Source: Alteromonas halophila (GTDB lineage: Bacteria; Pseudomonadota; Gammaproteobacteria; Enterobacterales; Alteromonadaceae). From it: a stretch of 45,285 nt of DNA. The notes under the pieces are model-generated. The model did not search any database, was not told the origin of the DNA, and saw nothing but the letters and a program-made list of their open reading frames with translations. Made by a program: the position numbers and the translations under genes. The stretch lies in the NCBI RefSeq assembly GCF_014651815.1, contig NZ_BMXP01000015.1:1-45285 (forward strand), given 5' to 3'. Below, in pieces: positions 16,284 to 27,355 of this stretch; position 1 is the first letter of the stretch; each line of letters begins with the position of its first letter.

Positions 16284-17414
16284 TCAGAGTTCGAAGTCTG
16301 CGAAATCGCTCTCGTCGACAGATGAATCAATCTGACCCACCAGGTACGAGCTGATTTCAGACTCCTGCGGCGCAACCTGAACATTGTCAGACTGCAGGTA
16401 GTTATTCATCCAGGGTAGCGGGTTACTTTTCACTTCGAAAGGCGGCTCGTAGCCAATGGCCCGCATCCGTTCGTTGGCAATGTATTCAACATACTGACAC
16501 AGAATGTCTTTGTTCATGCCCAGCATAGAGCCGTTCTGGAACAGATAATCTGCCCATTCTTTTTCCTGCTGTACAGCATTCATAAAGATCGCACGGGCTT
16601 CGTCTTTACATTCTTCAGCAATTTGTGCCATGTCGGGATCATCCTTGCCCCGGGCCCATAAATTCAGAATGTGCTGGGTAGATGACAAGTGCAGGTTTTC
16701 ATCTCGCGCAATAAGACGAATAATCTTTGAGTTACCTTCCATCAGCTTGCGCTCTGCGAAGGCGAAGGTACAGGCAAAGGAAACGTAAAAGCGAATCGCT
16801 TCCAGCGCGTTGACTGAATTCATGCACAAGAACAGTTTCTTCTTCAGCTCATACTGGTTAATGACATGCGTCTCACCATTAACCTTGTGCTCACCTTCCC
16901 CCAGGGTCTGCCAGAGCTGTGTGGCAAAGATCAGGTCGTCGTAGTAGCGGGAAATATCTGCCGCCCGGCGCTTGATTTGATCATTAACCACAATATCTTC
17001 AAAAATTTCACTGGGATCGGAAAACAGGTTACGCAGAATATGCGTGTAAGAACGCGAGTGGATGGTTTCAAAGAACGACCAGGTCTCAACCCAGGTTTCC
17101 AGTTCCGGCAATGAAATAATCGGCAGAAAGGCAATATTCGGGCTGCGACCCTGCACAGAGTCCAGCAGCGTCTGGTATTTCAGGTTAGAAATAAAAATAT
17201 GCTTTTCCGGATCAGTCAGCTTCTGGAAGTCGACCCGATCGCGGGTCACATCCACTTCTTCCGGGCGCCAGAAAAAGCTGATTTGCTTCTCAATGAGTTT
17301 TTCAAAGATGGCGTGTTTCTGCTGATCGTAGCGGGCAACATTGACCGGGTTGCCGAAGAACATGGGCTCGACCAGCGGATCCGTGGTTTTCTGATTAAAC
17401 GTTGTATATTTCAT
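16284..17414 (-). CDS. nrdB: Class Ia ribonucleoside-diphosphate reductase, beta subunit
   Basis: This 376-aa subunit houses the diiron-tyrosyl radical needed by NrdA. The radical tyrosine lies in HSRSYTHI, and iron ligands are seen in ARDENLHL (Glu, His) and in the ETIH segment. The C-terminal tail that docks to NrdA (YLVGQIDSS to FADFEL) is intact. A GTG five codons upstream (17429) is in frame, but the ATG at 17414 begins MKYTTFNQ, matching the E. coli start MAYTTF. It lies 102 bp after nrdA and just before yfaE. No internal intein or intron is seen. Confidence 0.96.
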   Translation of the reverse strand: MKYTTFNQKTTDPLVEPMFFGNPVNVARYDQQKHAIFEKLIEKQISFFWRPEEVDVTRDRVDFQKLTDPEKHIFISNLKYQTLLDSVQGRSPNIAFLPIISLPELETWVETWSFFETIHSRSYTHILRNLFSDPSEIFEDIVVNDQIKRRAADISRYYDDLIFATQLWQTLGEGEHKVNGETHVINQYELKKKLFLCMNSVNALEAIRFYVSFACTFAFAERKLMEGNSKIIRLIARDENLHLSSTQHILNLWARGKDDPDMAQIAEECKDEARAIFMNAVQQEKEWADYLFQNGSMLGMNKDILCQYVEYIANERMRAIGYEPPFEVKSNPLPWMNNYLQSDNVQVAPQESEISSYLVGQIDSSVDESDFADFEL

Positions 17415-17516
17415 AGCGAATTGATTCACCGATTGTACTTAACGCGTTTATTATGATTGTTCTTGCTGTGTTACCGCCGCACGCAATGATTAAGCGTACG
17501 GCGGAATGAGTAAGGC

Positions 17517-19841
17517 TTAGATTTTACACGCACCGCCTGCGCAATCATCATCTTCCTCTACTACCGCTTCCTGAGCATTGGCAGGCTGACTTTCCTGCGC
17601 TTTCGCCTCTACGGTAGAGCTGTCTGATGCGCCGTCACGGGTATTGTGATAGTACATAGTCTTCACACCCAGCTTGTAAGCTGTCAGCAGATCTTTAAGC
17701 AACAGCTTCATTGGGACCTTGCCGCCTTCGTAGCGACCGGGATCATAGTTGGTGTTGGCCGAAATTGTCTGGTCAACAAACTTCTGCATGATCCCCACTA
17801 ACTGCAGGTAGCCATCATTTGACGGGATATCCCACAGCAGTTCGTACTTGTCTTTGAGGTTTTCATAATCCGGAACCACCTGCTTCAGTACGCCGTCCTT
17901 ACTTGACTTCACACTGATGTGACCGCGCGGCGGTTCAATACCATTGGTGGCATTGGAAATCTGCGACGACGTTTCAGAGGGCATCAGCGCTGACAGGGTA
18001 GAGTTACGCAGGCCGTGCGTTTTTATGTCCTCACGTAATGCATCCCAGTCGTAATGAAGCGGTTCGTCACAAACCTTGTCCAAATCACGCTTGTAGGAAT
18101 CAATGGGCATAACGCCCTGCGCGTAGGTGGTTTCGTTGAATTTCGGACAGGCGCCTTTTTCTTTTGCCAGTTCGTTTGACGCTTTAAGCAGGTGATACTG
18201 CATGGCTTCAAAGGTGCGGTGAACCAGGCCATTAGCACTGTGATCGGAGTATTTCACACCGTGCTTGGCAAGGTAATAGGCAAAGTTAATCACACCTACA
18301 CCCAGCGTACGGCGTGACATCGTCGCATTGAAGGCTGCAGGAACCGGATAGTCCTGGTAGTCCAGCAGGCTGTCCAGCGCTCGTACAGCAAGATCCGCCA
18401 GTTCTTCAAACTCATCCAGCGAATTAATCGCGCCTAAGTTGAAAGCAGACAGCGTACATAACGCGATTTCACCATTTTCATCATTCACATGCTCAAGCGG
18501 CTTGGTAGGCAGGGCGATTTCCAGACACAGATTCGATTGTCTGACGGGGGCAATTTGCGGATTGAACGGGCTGTGCGTATTACAGTGATCCACATTCTGC
18601 AGATAAATGCGTCCGGTGCTGGCCCGCTCCTGCATGAACAGGCTGAATAAGTCCATGGCGCGGATTTGCTTTTTACGAATGCTGTCATCATTTTCGTATT
18701 TAATGTACAGCTCTTCAAAGCGGTCCTGATCCGCAAAGAAAGCATCATATAGCCCTGGCACGTCCGATGGACTGAACAGAGTGATGTGCTGATCTTTCAT
18801 CATGCGTGTGTACATCAGCTTGTTAAACTGCACACCATAGTCGAGGTGACGTACGCGATTTTCTTCTACGCCACGGTTGTTCTTGAGCACCAGTAACGAT
18901 TCAACTTCCATATGCCACAACGGATAAAACAGGGTGGCTGCACCGCCGCGTACACCGCCCTGAGAACAGCTTTTAACCGCCGTCTGAAAGTATTTATAAA
19001 ATGGAATACAGCCTGTGTGGAAGGCTTCACCGCCGCGAATAGGGCTGCCCAGTGCACGGATACGCCCGGCATTGACACCAATACCTGCACGCTGGCTGAC
19101 GTATTTGACGATGGCACTGGCGGTGGCATTAATGGAATCTAGGCTGTCACCGGTCTCAATCAGAACACAGGAACTGAACTGGCGGGTAGGGGTACGCACA
19201 CCTGACATAATGGGTGTTGGCAGTGACAGCTTAAACGTCGACGCGGCATCGTAAAAGCGGCGTACATAGTCCAGTCGTGTTGCTTTAGGGTAGTTGGCAA
19301 ACAGACAAGCGGCGACCAGAATATACAGGAACTGCGCACTTTCGTAGATATCGCCGGTGACCCGGTTTTGTACCAGATACTTACCTTCCAGCTGCTTGAC
19401 GGCCGCATAACTGAAATTCATATCACGCCAGTGATCAATGAAGCTGTCCATTTCTGCGAATTCTTCAGGCGTATAATCTTCCAGCAGATGATGGTCATAT
19501 TTGCCCATATCGACCATGCTGGACACATGTTCAAGCAATGTCGGTGGTTCAAACTGGCCATAAGCGCGCTTACGCAAATGGAAAATGGCGAGACGGGCTG
19601 CCAGATACTGATAATCAGGTGCATCGGTAGAAATGAGATCTGCCGCAGATTTGATCAGCGTTTCATGAATTTCACTGGTAGAAATGCCATCGTAAAACTG
19701 AATCTGGGCTTTAATCTCTACCTGAGAGACGGACACATTATTCAGTCCCTCTGATGCCCAGGTAATGACCTTATGGATTTTCTCCAGATCGATTGGCTCT
19801 TTTTCACCATCCCGTTTCGTGACGTAAAGATTGTTGTTCAT
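17517..19841 (-). CDS. nrdA: Class Ia ribonucleoside-diphosphate reductase, alpha subunit
   Basis: This 774-aa catalytic subunit reduces ribonucleoside diphosphates to deoxy forms for DNA synthesis. The N-terminal ATP-cone (residues about 5-95) gives dATP feedback control. Active-site cysteines are in SSCVLIE, NLCLEI and LCTLSAFNLGA, and the C-terminal shuttle pair is in CAGGACKI. Radical-transfer tyrosines are in the YYHNTRDG region near residue 730. Length is slightly above that of E. coli. It heads the nrdA-nrdB-yfaE operon. The upstream 450 bp contain candidate NrdR boxes. Confidence 0.97.
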   Translation of the reverse strand: MNNNLYVTKRDGEKEPIDLEKIHKVITWASEGLNNVSVSQVEIKAQIQFYDGISTSEIHETLIKSAADLISTDAPDYQYLAARLAIFHLRKRAYGQFEPPTLLEHVSSMVDMGKYDHHLLEDYTPEEFAEMDSFIDHWRDMNFSYAAVKQLEGKYLVQNRVTGDIYESAQFLYILVAACLFANYPKATRLDYVRRFYDAASTFKLSLPTPIMSGVRTPTRQFSSCVLIETGDSLDSINATASAIVKYVSQRAGIGVNAGRIRALGSPIRGGEAFHTGCIPFYKYFQTAVKSCSQGGVRGGAATLFYPLWHMEVESLLVLKNNRGVEENRVRHLDYGVQFNKLMYTRMMKDQHITLFSPSDVPGLYDAFFADQDRFEELYIKYENDDSIRKKQIRAMDLFSLFMQERASTGRIYLQNVDHCNTHSPFNPQIAPVRQSNLCLEIALPTKPLEHVNDENGEIALCTLSAFNLGAINSLDEFEELADLAVRALDSLLDYQDYPVPAAFNATMSRRTLGVGVINFAYYLAKHGVKYSDHSANGLVHRTFEAMQYHLLKASNELAKEKGACPKFNETTYAQGVMPIDSYKRDLDKVCDEPLHYDWDALREDIKTHGLRNSTLSALMPSETSSQISNATNGIEPPRGHISVKSSKDGVLKQVVPDYENLKDKYELLWDIPSNDGYLQLVGIMQKFVDQTISANTNYDPGRYEGGKVPMKLLLKDLLTAYKLGVKTMYYHNTRDGASDSSTVEAKAQESQPANAQEAVVEEDDDCAGGACKI

Positions 19842-20292
19842 TGTCGTGGCCGTTTTGTTTTAGCGCATGGATGCGTGGGCTTGATGCCCGATTCTAGTTA
19901 TGTACATCGTTGAGATCGCAATACTGCACAAAGACGATCGTAACGATCCCGTCAGGGCGAAGTTCACACACGGATGCAGACTCTACCCGGACAGTCGATA
20001 TGTCGAATTAGGTTCAAACACAAGATAGTGAGGTTTGGTGTTTTATGCAACCCAATATCTGGTGGTTATTCCAGCATTTAACCACAAGAGATTTTAACGT
20101 TAGTAACGACTCACCTAAAAGTGGGGATTGACCCTTCGCTATCTTAAATGCAAGCAATTTTGAAAAATTGATCGTCTTATAAAATAAATTATTCCAAAAA
20201 GCCTGTTTTTATAAAAACACGATATATAGTGCCTCTTGCACTTTTTACTCTCCATATATGGCGTATTTCTCTATGCCTGGCGACACGACGAT
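19842..20292 (-). promoter_or_regulatory. nrdA upstream region, 451 bp, no gene
   Basis: This long leader lies between the ubiG stop and the nrdA start, both on the minus strand. I see no coding frame. It holds two NrdR-like boxes at 20217-20265. Closer to nrdA, ACACAAGATAGTG at 20017-20029 resembles a shortened box, and CCACAAGAGATTTT lies about 63 bp away at 20082. Several A/T-rich blocks could be -10 elements but none is convincing. Confidence 0.5.
20217..20265 (-). promoter_or_regulatory. Candidate pair of NrdR boxes upstream of nrdA
   Basis: ACACGATATATAGTGC at 20217-20232 is close to the known NrdR palindrome acaCwAtATaTwgtgt. A weaker ATATAT-centred palindrome, CTCCATATATGGCGTA, lies at 20250-20265. 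The centres are 33 bp apart, about three helical turns, as expected for cooperative NrdR binding. They are about 380 bp upstream of the nrdA ATG, so the transcription start would have to lie far upstream. Confidence 0.5.
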
Positions 20293-20994
20293 TCAGATGG
20301 CGTGGGTACAGAGCAGGTAGTTCACGTCCACATTGCGATCAGACAGATAATAACGACGAGTGAGCGGGTTCATATGTAGCCCTGTGATGTCTGTTGCCTT
20401 GAGATCTGCGGCATCGGTCATCCTCATCAATTCTGAAGGCTTGATAAAGCGTCCATGATCATGCGTGCCTTTCGGTACCAGGTTAAGCAAATACTCTGCA
20501 CCGAGTATGGCCATCAGGTACGACTTTATATTGCGGTTCAGGGTAGAAAAAAAAACCTGCCCGCCAGGCTTGACCAGTTTTGCACAAGCGGCCACTACAG
20601 AGGCAGGCTCCGGCACGTGTTCCAGCATTTCCAGGCAGGTGACAGCATCAAATTGTTGCGGGTGCTGTGCGGCAAACTGTTCCACCGTCGTACATTCGTA
20701 GGTCACCTCAGTACCCGATTCAAGACCATGCAGCCTGGCCACTTCAAGCGATGCTTCCGCCATATCAATGCCGGTTACTTCTGCTCCGCTGCGCGCCATC
20801 GCTTCTGACAGAATACCGCCGCCACAGCCAATGTCGGCAACTTTCTTACCGCTCAGTCCCTGTACATGTTCGTTAATAAAGGACAGGCGTAACGGATTGA
20901 TATCATGCAGGGGCTTGAATTCTCCCTCAGGATCCCACCAGCGGGAAGCGAGTTCTGAAAACTTATTGATTTCCTTCTGATCGACATTGCTCAT
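20293..20994 (-). CDS. ubiG: Ubiquinone biosynthesis O-methyltransferase UbiG
   Basis: This 233-aa SAM-dependent methyltransferase carries out both O-methylation steps of ubiquinone synthesis. The SAM-binding motif [16 protein letters not shown] lies near residue 55. The start [30 protein letters not shown] is family-typical. The frame remains open to 21423 across the divergent promoter and into gyrA, but that extension is unrelated sequence, so I place the start at 20994. It is divergent from gyrA, as in E. coli and many relatives. Confidence 0.95.
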   Translation of the reverse strand: MSNVDQKEINKFSELASRWWDPEGEFKPLHDINPLRLSFINEHVQGLSGKKVADIGCGGGILSEAMARSGAEVTGIDMAEASLEVARLHGLESGTEVTYECTTVEQFAAQHPQQFDAVTCLEMLEHVPEPASVVAACAKLVKPGGQVFFSTLNRNIKSYLMAILGAEYLLNLVPKGTHDHGRFIKPSELMRMTDAADLKATDITGLHMNPLTRRYYLSDRNVDVNYLLCTHAI

Positions 20995-21288
20995 AGTTGG
21001 TTGTCCGGGCAAGGTTCCTGTAATAAATCGTTGCGCTAACATAGCGCAATTTGCGTCAAGTTTGGATATTAAAAAACAGGTAAGCAAACAACCTGATGGA
21101 AAAATAGACGGTTGAGACACACAGGCCAAACGCATACGATTAACCGCTACATTATTTGTCAGTGCAGTGGTACACTGGCGTGTGATTATGACCCGCTGAA
21201 TAATAATGTGTCTTGTCTCACTTATCGCCAAAAATCGGGTCTGGTAAGCGAGAGCGGCGACAAACCAAAATAAGGGATTAAGCAGTTT
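20995..21288. promoter_or_regulatory. Divergent ubiG-gyrA intergenic region
   Basis: These 294 bp have no gene and must carry both promoters. A short dyad TTGCGCTAACATAGCGCAA lies at 21030-21048, close to ubiG. On the gyrA side, ACATTA and TACACT, 16 bp apart near 21149-21176, are a modest promoter candidate. I cannot fix a start site. Confidence 0.4.
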
Positions 21289-23964
21289 ATGACTGATAAC
21301 GCTAAAGAAATCCTCCCCGTAAACATAGAGGAAGAGCTGAAAAACTCTTACCTCGATTACGCGATGAGCGTTATTGTAGGGCGCGCGCTGCCCGACGTAC
21401 GAGATGGCCTGAAGCCCGTGCACAGACGGGTTCTGTTCGCCATGAATGAATTAAAAAACGACTTCAATAAACCGTATAAAAAGTCGGCCCGTGTGGTGGG
21501 TGATGTCATTGGTAAATATCACCCCCATGGTGACTCTGCGGTTTATGACACGATCGTGCGGATGGCGCAGTCGTTCTCGCTTCGCTATATGCTGGTTGAC
21601 GGGCAGGGGAACTTTGGCTCTGTCGATGGTGATTCCGCCGCTGCCATGCGTTACACCGAAGTGCGTATGGCTAAGATTGCGCACGAACTTCTTGCCGATT
21701 TGGATAAAGAAACGGTTGATTTCGTTCAGAACTATGACGGTACGGAATTCATTCCTGAAGTATTGCCAACCAAAGTACCCAACCTTCTGGTAAATGGCTC
21801 TTCCGGTATTGCCGTAGGAATGGCGACCAACATTCCGCCTCACAACCTGACGGAAGTCATTAATGGCTGTATTGCGCTTATCGAAAATCCGGATACGTCC
21901 ATTGATGAACTGATGACCCATATCCCTGGGCCGGACTTCCCGACTGCAGCGATGATCAGTGGCCGCAAAGGTATTGATGATGCCTACCGTACCGGTCGTG
22001 GCAAGATTTATCTGCGCGCCAGAGCCGAGATCGAAACCGAAGACAACGGTAAAGAAACCATTGTCATAAATGAAATCCCGTATCAGGTGAATAAGGCGCG
22101 TCTGATCGAGCGTATCGCCGAAATGGTGAAAGAGAAGAAGATCGAGGGCATTTCAGCACTACGCGATGAGTCGGATAAAGACGGCATGCGCATTGTTATT
22201 GAGGTGCGGCGAAATGAGTCAGCGGAAGTCCTGCTTAATCATTTATATGCCCAGACTCAGTTACAAACCGTGTTCGGCATTAATATGGTGGCGCTGGATA
22301 ATGGCCAGCCAAAAGTCTTCAATCTAAAAGAAGTGCTGGAAGCCTTTATTCTGCATCGCCGTGAAGTGGTTACCCGCCGTACGGTGTATGAACTGCGTAA
22401 AGCGCGCGACCGTGCGCATGTGCTTGAAGGTCTGGCCATTGCGCTTGCAAATATCGACCCGGTCATTGAGCTTATCAAAGCATCAAACAGTCCGGCCGAC
22501 GCGAAAAAATCGCTGGTCGCACAAGGCTGGGCGCTGGGTGACGTGTCACAAATGCTGGAACGTGCTGGCGATGATGCTGCGCGACCTGACTGGCTGGAGC
22601 CGGAGTACGGCATCCGTGACGGTAAATATTACCTTACCGAGCAGCAGGCTCAGGCTATTCTGGATCTGCGCCTGCACAAGCTGACCGGTCTTGAACACGA
22701 AAAAATTCTGGATGAATACAAAGCGCTGCTTGAGCAGATTGCAGAATTGCTGCATATCCTTAACAGCCCTGAGCGTCTGATGGAAGTGATCCGCGAAGAG
22801 CTGGAAAAAGTGCGTGACGAGTTTGGCGATAACCGTAAAACGGAAATCACGGCTGCCAGCCATGATATCGACATCGAAGATCTGATTGAGCAGGAAGACG
22901 TAGTTGTCACCCTGTCGCGCGAAGGCTATGTAAAATATCAGAAACTGACCGATTATGAAGCGCAGCGCCGTGGTGGTAAGGGTAAGTCCGCCACCAAGAT
23001 GAAAGATGAAGACTTTATCGAGCGGTTGCTGGTTGCTAACACCCATGATCATATTCTGTGCTTCTCGACCCGTGGCCGTTTGTACTGGCTTAAGGTGTAT
23101 CAGTTACCGTTTGCCAGCCGTAACGCGCGCGGTCGTCCAATTGTAAATATTCTGCCGCTCGAAGAAGGTGAGCGTATTACCGCCATTCTGCCAATCAAAG
23201 AGTTTGTGGAAGACAAATTCGTGCTGATGGCCACTGCCAATGGTGTGGTTAAGAAGACCGATTTAACGTCTTATTCGCGTCCGCGGTCTAACGGCATTAT
23301 CGCCGTGAACCTGAATGACGGCGATGAACTGATCGGCGTCGCTATTACCCACGGTGACGATGACATTATGCTGTTCTCTGATGCCGGTAAGGTAGTACGC
23401 TTTAACGAGAAACTGCGTGACGCTGAAACCGGTGAGGTTAAACGCGATCCGGAAACCGGCGAAGAGTTGCTGGCGCTGCGCCCCATGGGCCGTACAGCAA
23501 CAGGTGTGCGTGGTATTAAGATGCCTGAAGGTCAGCGTGTTGTGTCACTGATTGTGCCCAATGGTGAGGGTGCTATTCTGACTGCCACCGAAAATGGCTT
23601 TGGCAAACGTACGCCGCTGGCTGATTACCCCGCCAAGAGCCGGGCCACGCAAGGTGTGGTATCCATCAAGGTGTCTGAGCGTAACGGCAAGGTAGTTGGT
23701 GCGGTTCAGGTAGATGAAAACGACGAAATCATGCTTATCAGCAATCAGGGCACGCTGGTGCGAACCCGGGTTACTGAGGTGTCTACGGTGAGCCGGAATA
23801 CGCAGGGTGTCCGTCTTATTCGTACTGCCGAGGATGAATTTGTTGTAGGCTTGCAACGCATTGAAGAAGTCGAGGAGGCGATTGAGCTTTCTGAAGAAGA
23901 TGCCGCGCAAATCGAACAGGAAAACGCTGCAGCAGACAGCGACGATACAACGACAGAAGAGTAG
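21289..23964 (+). CDS. gyrA: DNA gyrase subunit A
   Basis: This 891-aa DNA-breaking subunit of gyrase introduces negative supercoils together with GyrB. The N-terminal half (1-520) carries the winged-helix region with catalytic Tyr122 in AAAMRYTE. The C-terminal half is a six-bladed pinwheel with the GyrA box QRRGGKG near residue 565. The quinolone-resistance region reads [18 protein letters not shown], so Ser83 and Asp87 (E. coli numbering) are the sensitive-type residues. The end is an acidic tail (DDTTTEE). Length is close to the 875 residues of E. coli. It stands alone, with hairpins after its stop. Confidence 0.98.
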   Translation: MTDNAKEILPVNIEEELKNSYLDYAMSVIVGRALPDVRDGLKPVHRRVLFAMNELKNDFNKPYKKSARVVGDVIGKYHPHGDSAVYDTIVRMAQSFSLRYMLVDGQGNFGSVDGDSAAAMRYTEVRMAKIAHELLADLDKETVDFVQNYDGTEFIPEVLPTKVPNLLVNGSSGIAVGMATNIPPHNLTEVINGCIALIENPDTSIDELMTHIPGPDFPTAAMISGRKGIDDAYRTGRGKIYLRARAEIETEDNGKETIVINEIPYQVNKARLIERIAEMVKEKKIEGISALRDESDKDGMRIVIEVRRNESAEVLLNHLYAQTQLQTVFGINMVALDNGQPKVFNLKEVLEAFILHRREVVTRRTVYELRKARDRAHVLEGLAIALANIDPVIELIKASNSPADAKKSLVAQGWALGDVSQMLERAGDDAARPDWLEPEYGIRDGKYYLTEQQAQAILDLRLHKLTGLEHEKILDEYKALLEQIAELLHILNSPERLMEVIREELEKVRDEFGDNRKTEITAASHDIDIEDLIEQEDVVVTLSREGYVKYQKLTDYEAQRRGGKGKSATKMKDEDFIERLLVANTHDHILCFSTRGRLYWLKVYQLPFASRNARGRPIVNILPLEEGERITAILPIKEFVEDKFVLMATANGVVKKTDLTSYSRPRSNGIIAVNLNDGDELIGVAITHGDDDIMLFSDAGKVVRFNEKLRDAETGEVKRDPETGEELLALRPMGRTATGVRGIKMPEGQRVVSLIVPNGEGAILTATENGFGKRTPLADYPAKSRATQGVVSIKVSERNGKVVGAVQVDENDEIMLISNQGTLVRTRVTEVSTVSRNTQGVRLIRTAEDEFVVGLQRIEEVEEAIELSEEDAAQIEQENAAADSDDTTTEE

Positions 23965-23972
23965 GGTAGCCC

Positions 23973-24035
23973 GGCAGCATTAACTGCTGCCTGCTGCATA
24001 ATCGTTGATTAACAAGCGGCATTGTGCCGCTTGTT
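23973..24035 (+). terminator. Two consecutive hairpins after gyrA
   Basis: GGCAGCA/TGCTGCC (23973-23991, 5-nt loop) is followed by AACAAGCGGCA/TGCCGCTTGTT (24011-24035, 3-nt loop). The second stem is 11 bp but its T-tract is imperfect (GTGTTTAT). Together they probably end or attenuate gyrA transcription before serC, 26 nt further on. Confidence 0.65.
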
Positions 24036-24060
24036 GTGTTTATAGGTAAAGAGAACGGCA

Positions 24061-25146
24061 ATGAGTGAGGTATATAATTTTAGTGCCGGGCCAGCCATGC
24101 TGCCCAAGGCCGTGATGGAAAAAGCCCAGCATGAATTTCTGAACTGGCGCGATACAGGATGCTCAGTCATGGAAGTCAGTCATCGCGGCGATGATTTCCG
24201 TACTATCGCATCAAAAGCTGAGCAGGATTTACGGGACTTGCTTGCGGTTCCCTCAAATTACAAAGTACTGTTTACCCACGGCGGTGGCCGGGGCCAGTTC
24301 GCCGCGGTACCGCTGAATATTTCGGCGCCGGATGATACCAGTCTGCATCTGGTCACCGGCTCCTGGTCCAAAGGCGCGGTCAGTGAGGCCGGGAAATACA
24401 ATACCGCCAAAGTCATTGGTGAAACTGTATTAAAAGACGGGTTACAGTTTGTCGAGCAGCCGCAACTTAGCGGCGATCAGCTGAATGCCGCGTACCTGCA
24501 TTTCTGTCCCAACGAAACCGTTGATGGGATTGCCTATGACTGGCTTCCGGAAGCGGGTAACGTACCACTGGTTGCGGATATGTCATCGACGATCATGTCT
24601 CAGCCGATTGATGTCAGTCAGTACGGGATTATTTATGCAGGCGCTCAGAAAAACATTGGCTCTGCAGGCCTGTCTGTCGTGATCGTACGCGATGACTTGC
24701 TTGGCAAGGCACGTCAGGAAACCCCATCAATTTTCGATTACCAGAAACTGGCTGAAACCGATTCGATGTACAATACACCGCCAACGTTCTCCTGGTATCT
24801 GTCCGGGCTGGTGTTTGAATGGCTGAAAGAACAGGGCGGACTGCAGGCCGTTGCCGCCAATAATACCGAAAAAGCAGACCTGCTTTATGCCGCAATCGAC
24901 AACTCTGACTTTTACCAAAGTCGCGTCCATCCTGACAATCGCTCAAAAATGAATGTACCGTTTCAACTGCATGACGACTCACTGGATACCCGCTTTCTTG
25001 AGCAGGCGCATGCAGCGGGCCTGGTTGCGCTGAAAGGTCATCGTTTCGTCGGCGGAATGCGTGCCAGCATCTACAATGCCATGCCAATTGAAGGTGTGGT
25101 TGCGCTGGTTGAATTTATGCAGGAGTTCGAGAGGGTCAACGGATGA
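24061..25146 (+). CDS. serC: Phosphoserine aminotransferase
   Basis: This 361-aa PLP enzyme transfers an amino group from glutamate to 3-phosphohydroxypyruvate in serine synthesis and acts in the pyridoxal phosphate pathway. The start [12 protein letters not shown] and the lysine motif [12 protein letters not shown] (PLP Schiff base near residue 198) are diagnostic. The substrate-binding HGGGRGQF segment is present. Its stop overlaps the aroA start by 4 nt, so the pair is translationally coupled, as in enterics. Confidence 0.97.
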   Translation: MSEVYNFSAGPAMLPKAVMEKAQHEFLNWRDTGCSVMEVSHRGDDFRTIASKAEQDLRDLLAVPSNYKVLFTHGGGRGQFAAVPLNISAPDDTSLHLVTGSWSKGAVSEAGKYNTAKVIGETVLKDGLQFVEQPQLSGDQLNAAYLHFCPNETVDGIAYDWLPEAGNVPLVADMSSTIMSQPIDVSQYGIIYAGAQKNIGSAGLSVVIVRDDLLGKARQETPSIFDYQKLAETDSMYNTPPTFSWYLSGLVFEWLKEQGGLQAVAANNTEKADLLYAAIDNSDFYQSRVHPDNRSKMNVPFQLHDDSLDTRFLEQAHAAGLVALKGHRFVGGMRASIYNAMPIEGVVALVEFMQEFERVNG

Positions 25147-26432
25147 GTGGCGAAGAGACACTGACACTTAAGCCGGTGGCGCGTGTTGAGGGCGAAGTCA
25201 ACGTGCCAGGCTCAAAAAGCCTTTCTAACCGCGCCTTATTACTTGCGGCGCTGGCCAGTGGCGAGACGGTTCTGACCAACCTGCTGGACAGTGAAGACAT
25301 TCAGCATATGTTAACCGCGTTGCGGGCACTGGGGGTTGAATATCAACTGAGTGACGACAAAACCGAGTGTGCAGTAAAAGGGCTGGGTGGTCGCTTCACA
25401 CATTCTGAGCCGCTGGAGCTGTTTCTGGGCAATGCTGGCACGGCAATGCGCCCGCTGTGTGCGGCGCTGGCGCTGAGTGACGTCGATGTGGTGCTGACCG
25501 GCGAGCCGCGGATGGAAGAACGCCCGATTGGCGATCTGGCAGATGCACTGAATGACGCAGGCGCCGATATCCGTTACCTCAAGCAGACTGGCTTCCCTCC
25601 TGTGGCGATCAAGGGTAAAACCCTAAAAGGCACGACACTGAGTGTGGAGGGCAGTGTATCGAGTCAGTTTCTTACCGCACTGCTGATGGCGGCGCCGTTA
25701 TTTGACGGTGATGTGACAATTACCATCAAAGGCGAACTGGTTTCAAAACCCTACATTGATATAACGCTGGATACCATGGCGAAATTCGGTGTAGCAGTAC
25801 AAAACGATGCGTATCAGGCGTTTCATATACGTGCTGGCCAGCAATATCAGTCGCCAGGGCGGTTTATGGTAGAAGGCGATGCATCCTCGGCGTCATATTT
25901 TCTGGCAGCCGGCGCCATTAAAGGTGGTACGGTTCGGGTTACCGGCGTAGGAAAGGACAGTGTTCAGGGCGATATTCATTTTGCTGACGTACTCGAAGCG
26001 ATGGGTGCAACCATTAACTGGCAGCCCGATGCGATCACGGTAACTGGCGGTCCGCTGCAGGGGGTCGATATGGATATGAATCATATTCCTGACGCAGCCA
26101 TGACTATTGCTACAACAGCCCTGTTTGCAGATGGCCCGACGACCATTCGCAATGTCTATAACTGGCGTGTAAAAGAAACGGACAGACTGCACGCCATGGC
26201 GACAGAACTTAAGAAGCTGGGGGCGACCGTCGAGGAGGGGCGTGACTATATCAAAGTCTGGCCACTGGCGAACCCTGACGAAGTGGCGATCGACACCTAT
26301 AATGATCACCGCGTAGCGATGTGCTTTTCTCTCATTGCTCTGAGCAATGCGTCGGTGACGATCAATGATCCCGGCTGTACCGCAAAGACCTTTCCGGACT
26401 TTTTTACACGGTTTGCTACGATTTGCCGGTAA
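25143..26432 (+). CDS. aroA: 3-phosphoshikimate 1-carboxyvinyltransferase (EPSP synthase)
   Basis: This 429-aa enzyme of the shikimate pathway joins phosphoenolpyruvate to shikimate-3-phosphate. Motifs are [17 protein letters not shown] near residue 22, [10 protein letters not shown] near 96 and [16 protein letters not shown] near 240. The [10 protein letters not shown] block is the ordinary class I (glyphosate-sensitive type) sequence. The gene overlaps serC by ATGA. The following 129 bp carry a new promoter for cmk. Confidence 0.97.
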   Translation: MSGEETLTLKPVARVEGEVNVPGSKSLSNRALLLAALASGETVLTNLLDSEDIQHMLTALRALGVEYQLSDDKTECAVKGLGGRFTHSEPLELFLGNAGTAMRPLCAALALSDVDVVLTGEPRMEERPIGDLADALNDAGADIRYLKQTGFPPVAIKGKTLKGTTLSVEGSVSSQFLTALLMAAPLFDGDVTITIKGELVSKPYIDITLDTMAKFGVAVQNDAYQAFHIRAGQQYQSPGRFMVEGDASSASYFLAAGAIKGGTVRVTGVGKDSVQGDIHFADVLEAMGATINWQPDAITVTGGPLQGVDMDMNHIPDAAMTIATTALFADGPTTIRNVYNWRVKETDRLHAMATELKKLGATVEEGRDYIKVWPLANPDEVAIDTYNDHRVAMCFSLIALSNASVTINDPGCTAKTFPDFFTRFATICR

Positions 26433-26469
26433 CCAGTAAAAGCAAGTGTTTGTGCTTTCATCCGTGTTG

Positions 26470-26519
26470 CGTCACTGCATGTGCAGTGACGTTGCGAAAA
26501 CGTCGTGAACGCGTATAAT
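26470..26519 (+). promoter_or_regulatory. cmk-rpsA promoter with upstream dyad and GC-rich discriminator
   Basis: TTGCGA at 26492-26497 and TATAAT at 26514-26519 are 16 bp apart. The next bases, TGCGCGCG, form a GC-rich discriminator, as at stringently controlled (ppGpp/DksA) promoters of translation genes. A perfect 10-bp dyad, CGTCACTGCA/TGCAGTGACG (26470-26491), ends directly at the -35 and could be an operator or the end of the aroA transcript. Confidence 0.75.
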
Positions 26520-26561
26520 TGCGCGCGTTTTTTAACAGATTGTAAATAAACCGGAGCAGGT

Positions 26562-27236
26562 ATGCATCCATCCCCCGTAGTCACGGTTGACGGTCCAAGT
26601 GGTGCTGGAAAGGGCACATTAAGTAGTTTGCTGGCCAAGTCGCTCGACTGGCACTTTCTTGACAGTGGCGCGATTTATCGTGTGCTGGCTGTGGCAACAC
26701 TGCATCATGACCTTCCATGCGAAGATGAAGAAGCGATTGTGCCGCTGGCCACCGGCCTTGATGTGAACTTTGTCACCAATGATGATGCTACCCGGATCAT
26801 TTTAGAAGGCGAAGATGTCACCGATGATATCCGCACGGAAGACGTGGGGGCCGTAGCGTCAAAGGTCGCTGCACTGCCTCGCGTTCGTGAAGCGCTGTTG
26901 CGCCGTCAGCGTGCGTTTCAGCAGGAGCCGGGACTCGTTGCCGATGGCCGTGATATGGGAACGGTTGTATTTCCTGACGCGGCCATAAAAATCTTTCTTA
27001 CAGCAAGCGCCGAGGCCAGAGCCCAGCGGCGTTATAGCCAGTTGAAAGAGAAGGGTATGGATGTTAATATTGCGCGCCTTTTAACCGATATCAAGGCCCG
27101 GGACGAGCGTGATACACAACGCAGCGTCGCACCTCTGGTACCGGCTGAAGATGCAGTAGTAATTGATTCGACAGACCTGGATATATCGCAGGTCTTTGAA
27201 AAAGCAATGGAAGTTGTAAAAGCAAGGCTTAAATAG
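26562..27236 (+). CDS. cmk: Cytidylate kinase
   Basis: This 224-aa P-loop kinase phosphorylates CMP and dCMP. The nucleotide-binding loop is GPSGAGKGT near residue 12. DSGAIYR and [13 protein letters not shown] are further family signatures, and [11 protein letters not shown] is the lid segment. It has its own promoter and lies just upstream of rpsA, the arrangement seen in E. coli. A GGAGCAGG ribosome-binding site precedes the ATG. Confidence 0.96.
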   Translation: MHPSPVVTVDGPSGAGKGTLSSLLAKSLDWHFLDSGAIYRVLAVATLHHDLPCEDEEAIVPLATGLDVNFVTNDDATRIILEGEDVTDDIRTEDVGAVASKVAALPRVREALLRRQRAFQQEPGLVADGRDMGTVVFPDAAIKIFLTASAEARAQRRYSQLKEKGMDVNIARLLTDIKARDERDTQRSVAPLVPAEDAVVIDSTDLDISQVFEKAMEVVKARLK

Positions 27237-27265
27237 CCAGCATATTTATCGCTTTCATCGCGCCT

Positions 27266-27286
27266 GTTGTCACAGGAAGTGACAAC
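27266..27286 (+). promoter_or_regulatory. Hairpin in the rpsA leader, candidate S1 autoregulatory structure
   Basis: GTTGTCAC (27266-27273) pairs with GTGACAAC (27279-27286) around a 5-nt loop, 70 bp before the rpsA ATG. The leader downstream is AT-rich and lacks a clear Shine-Dalgarno sequence. E. coli rpsA is translated from a structured leader that S1 itself represses. A similar role here is inference. Confidence 0.4.
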
Positions 27287-27355
27287 GTTTGTTAATAACC
27301 CCACGTTAGCCGGAATGTAATGTGGATTTCAACTTAATTGATTGTTTATAACCTT

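Noticed and set aside
20995..21423. Upstream extension of the ubiG frame
   Set aside because: It crosses the divergent promoter and the gyrA start; UbiG family length and start fit 20994.
21529..21552. Fluoroquinolone-resistance change in gyrA
   Set aside because: Ser83 and Asp87 positions read as the sensitive type.
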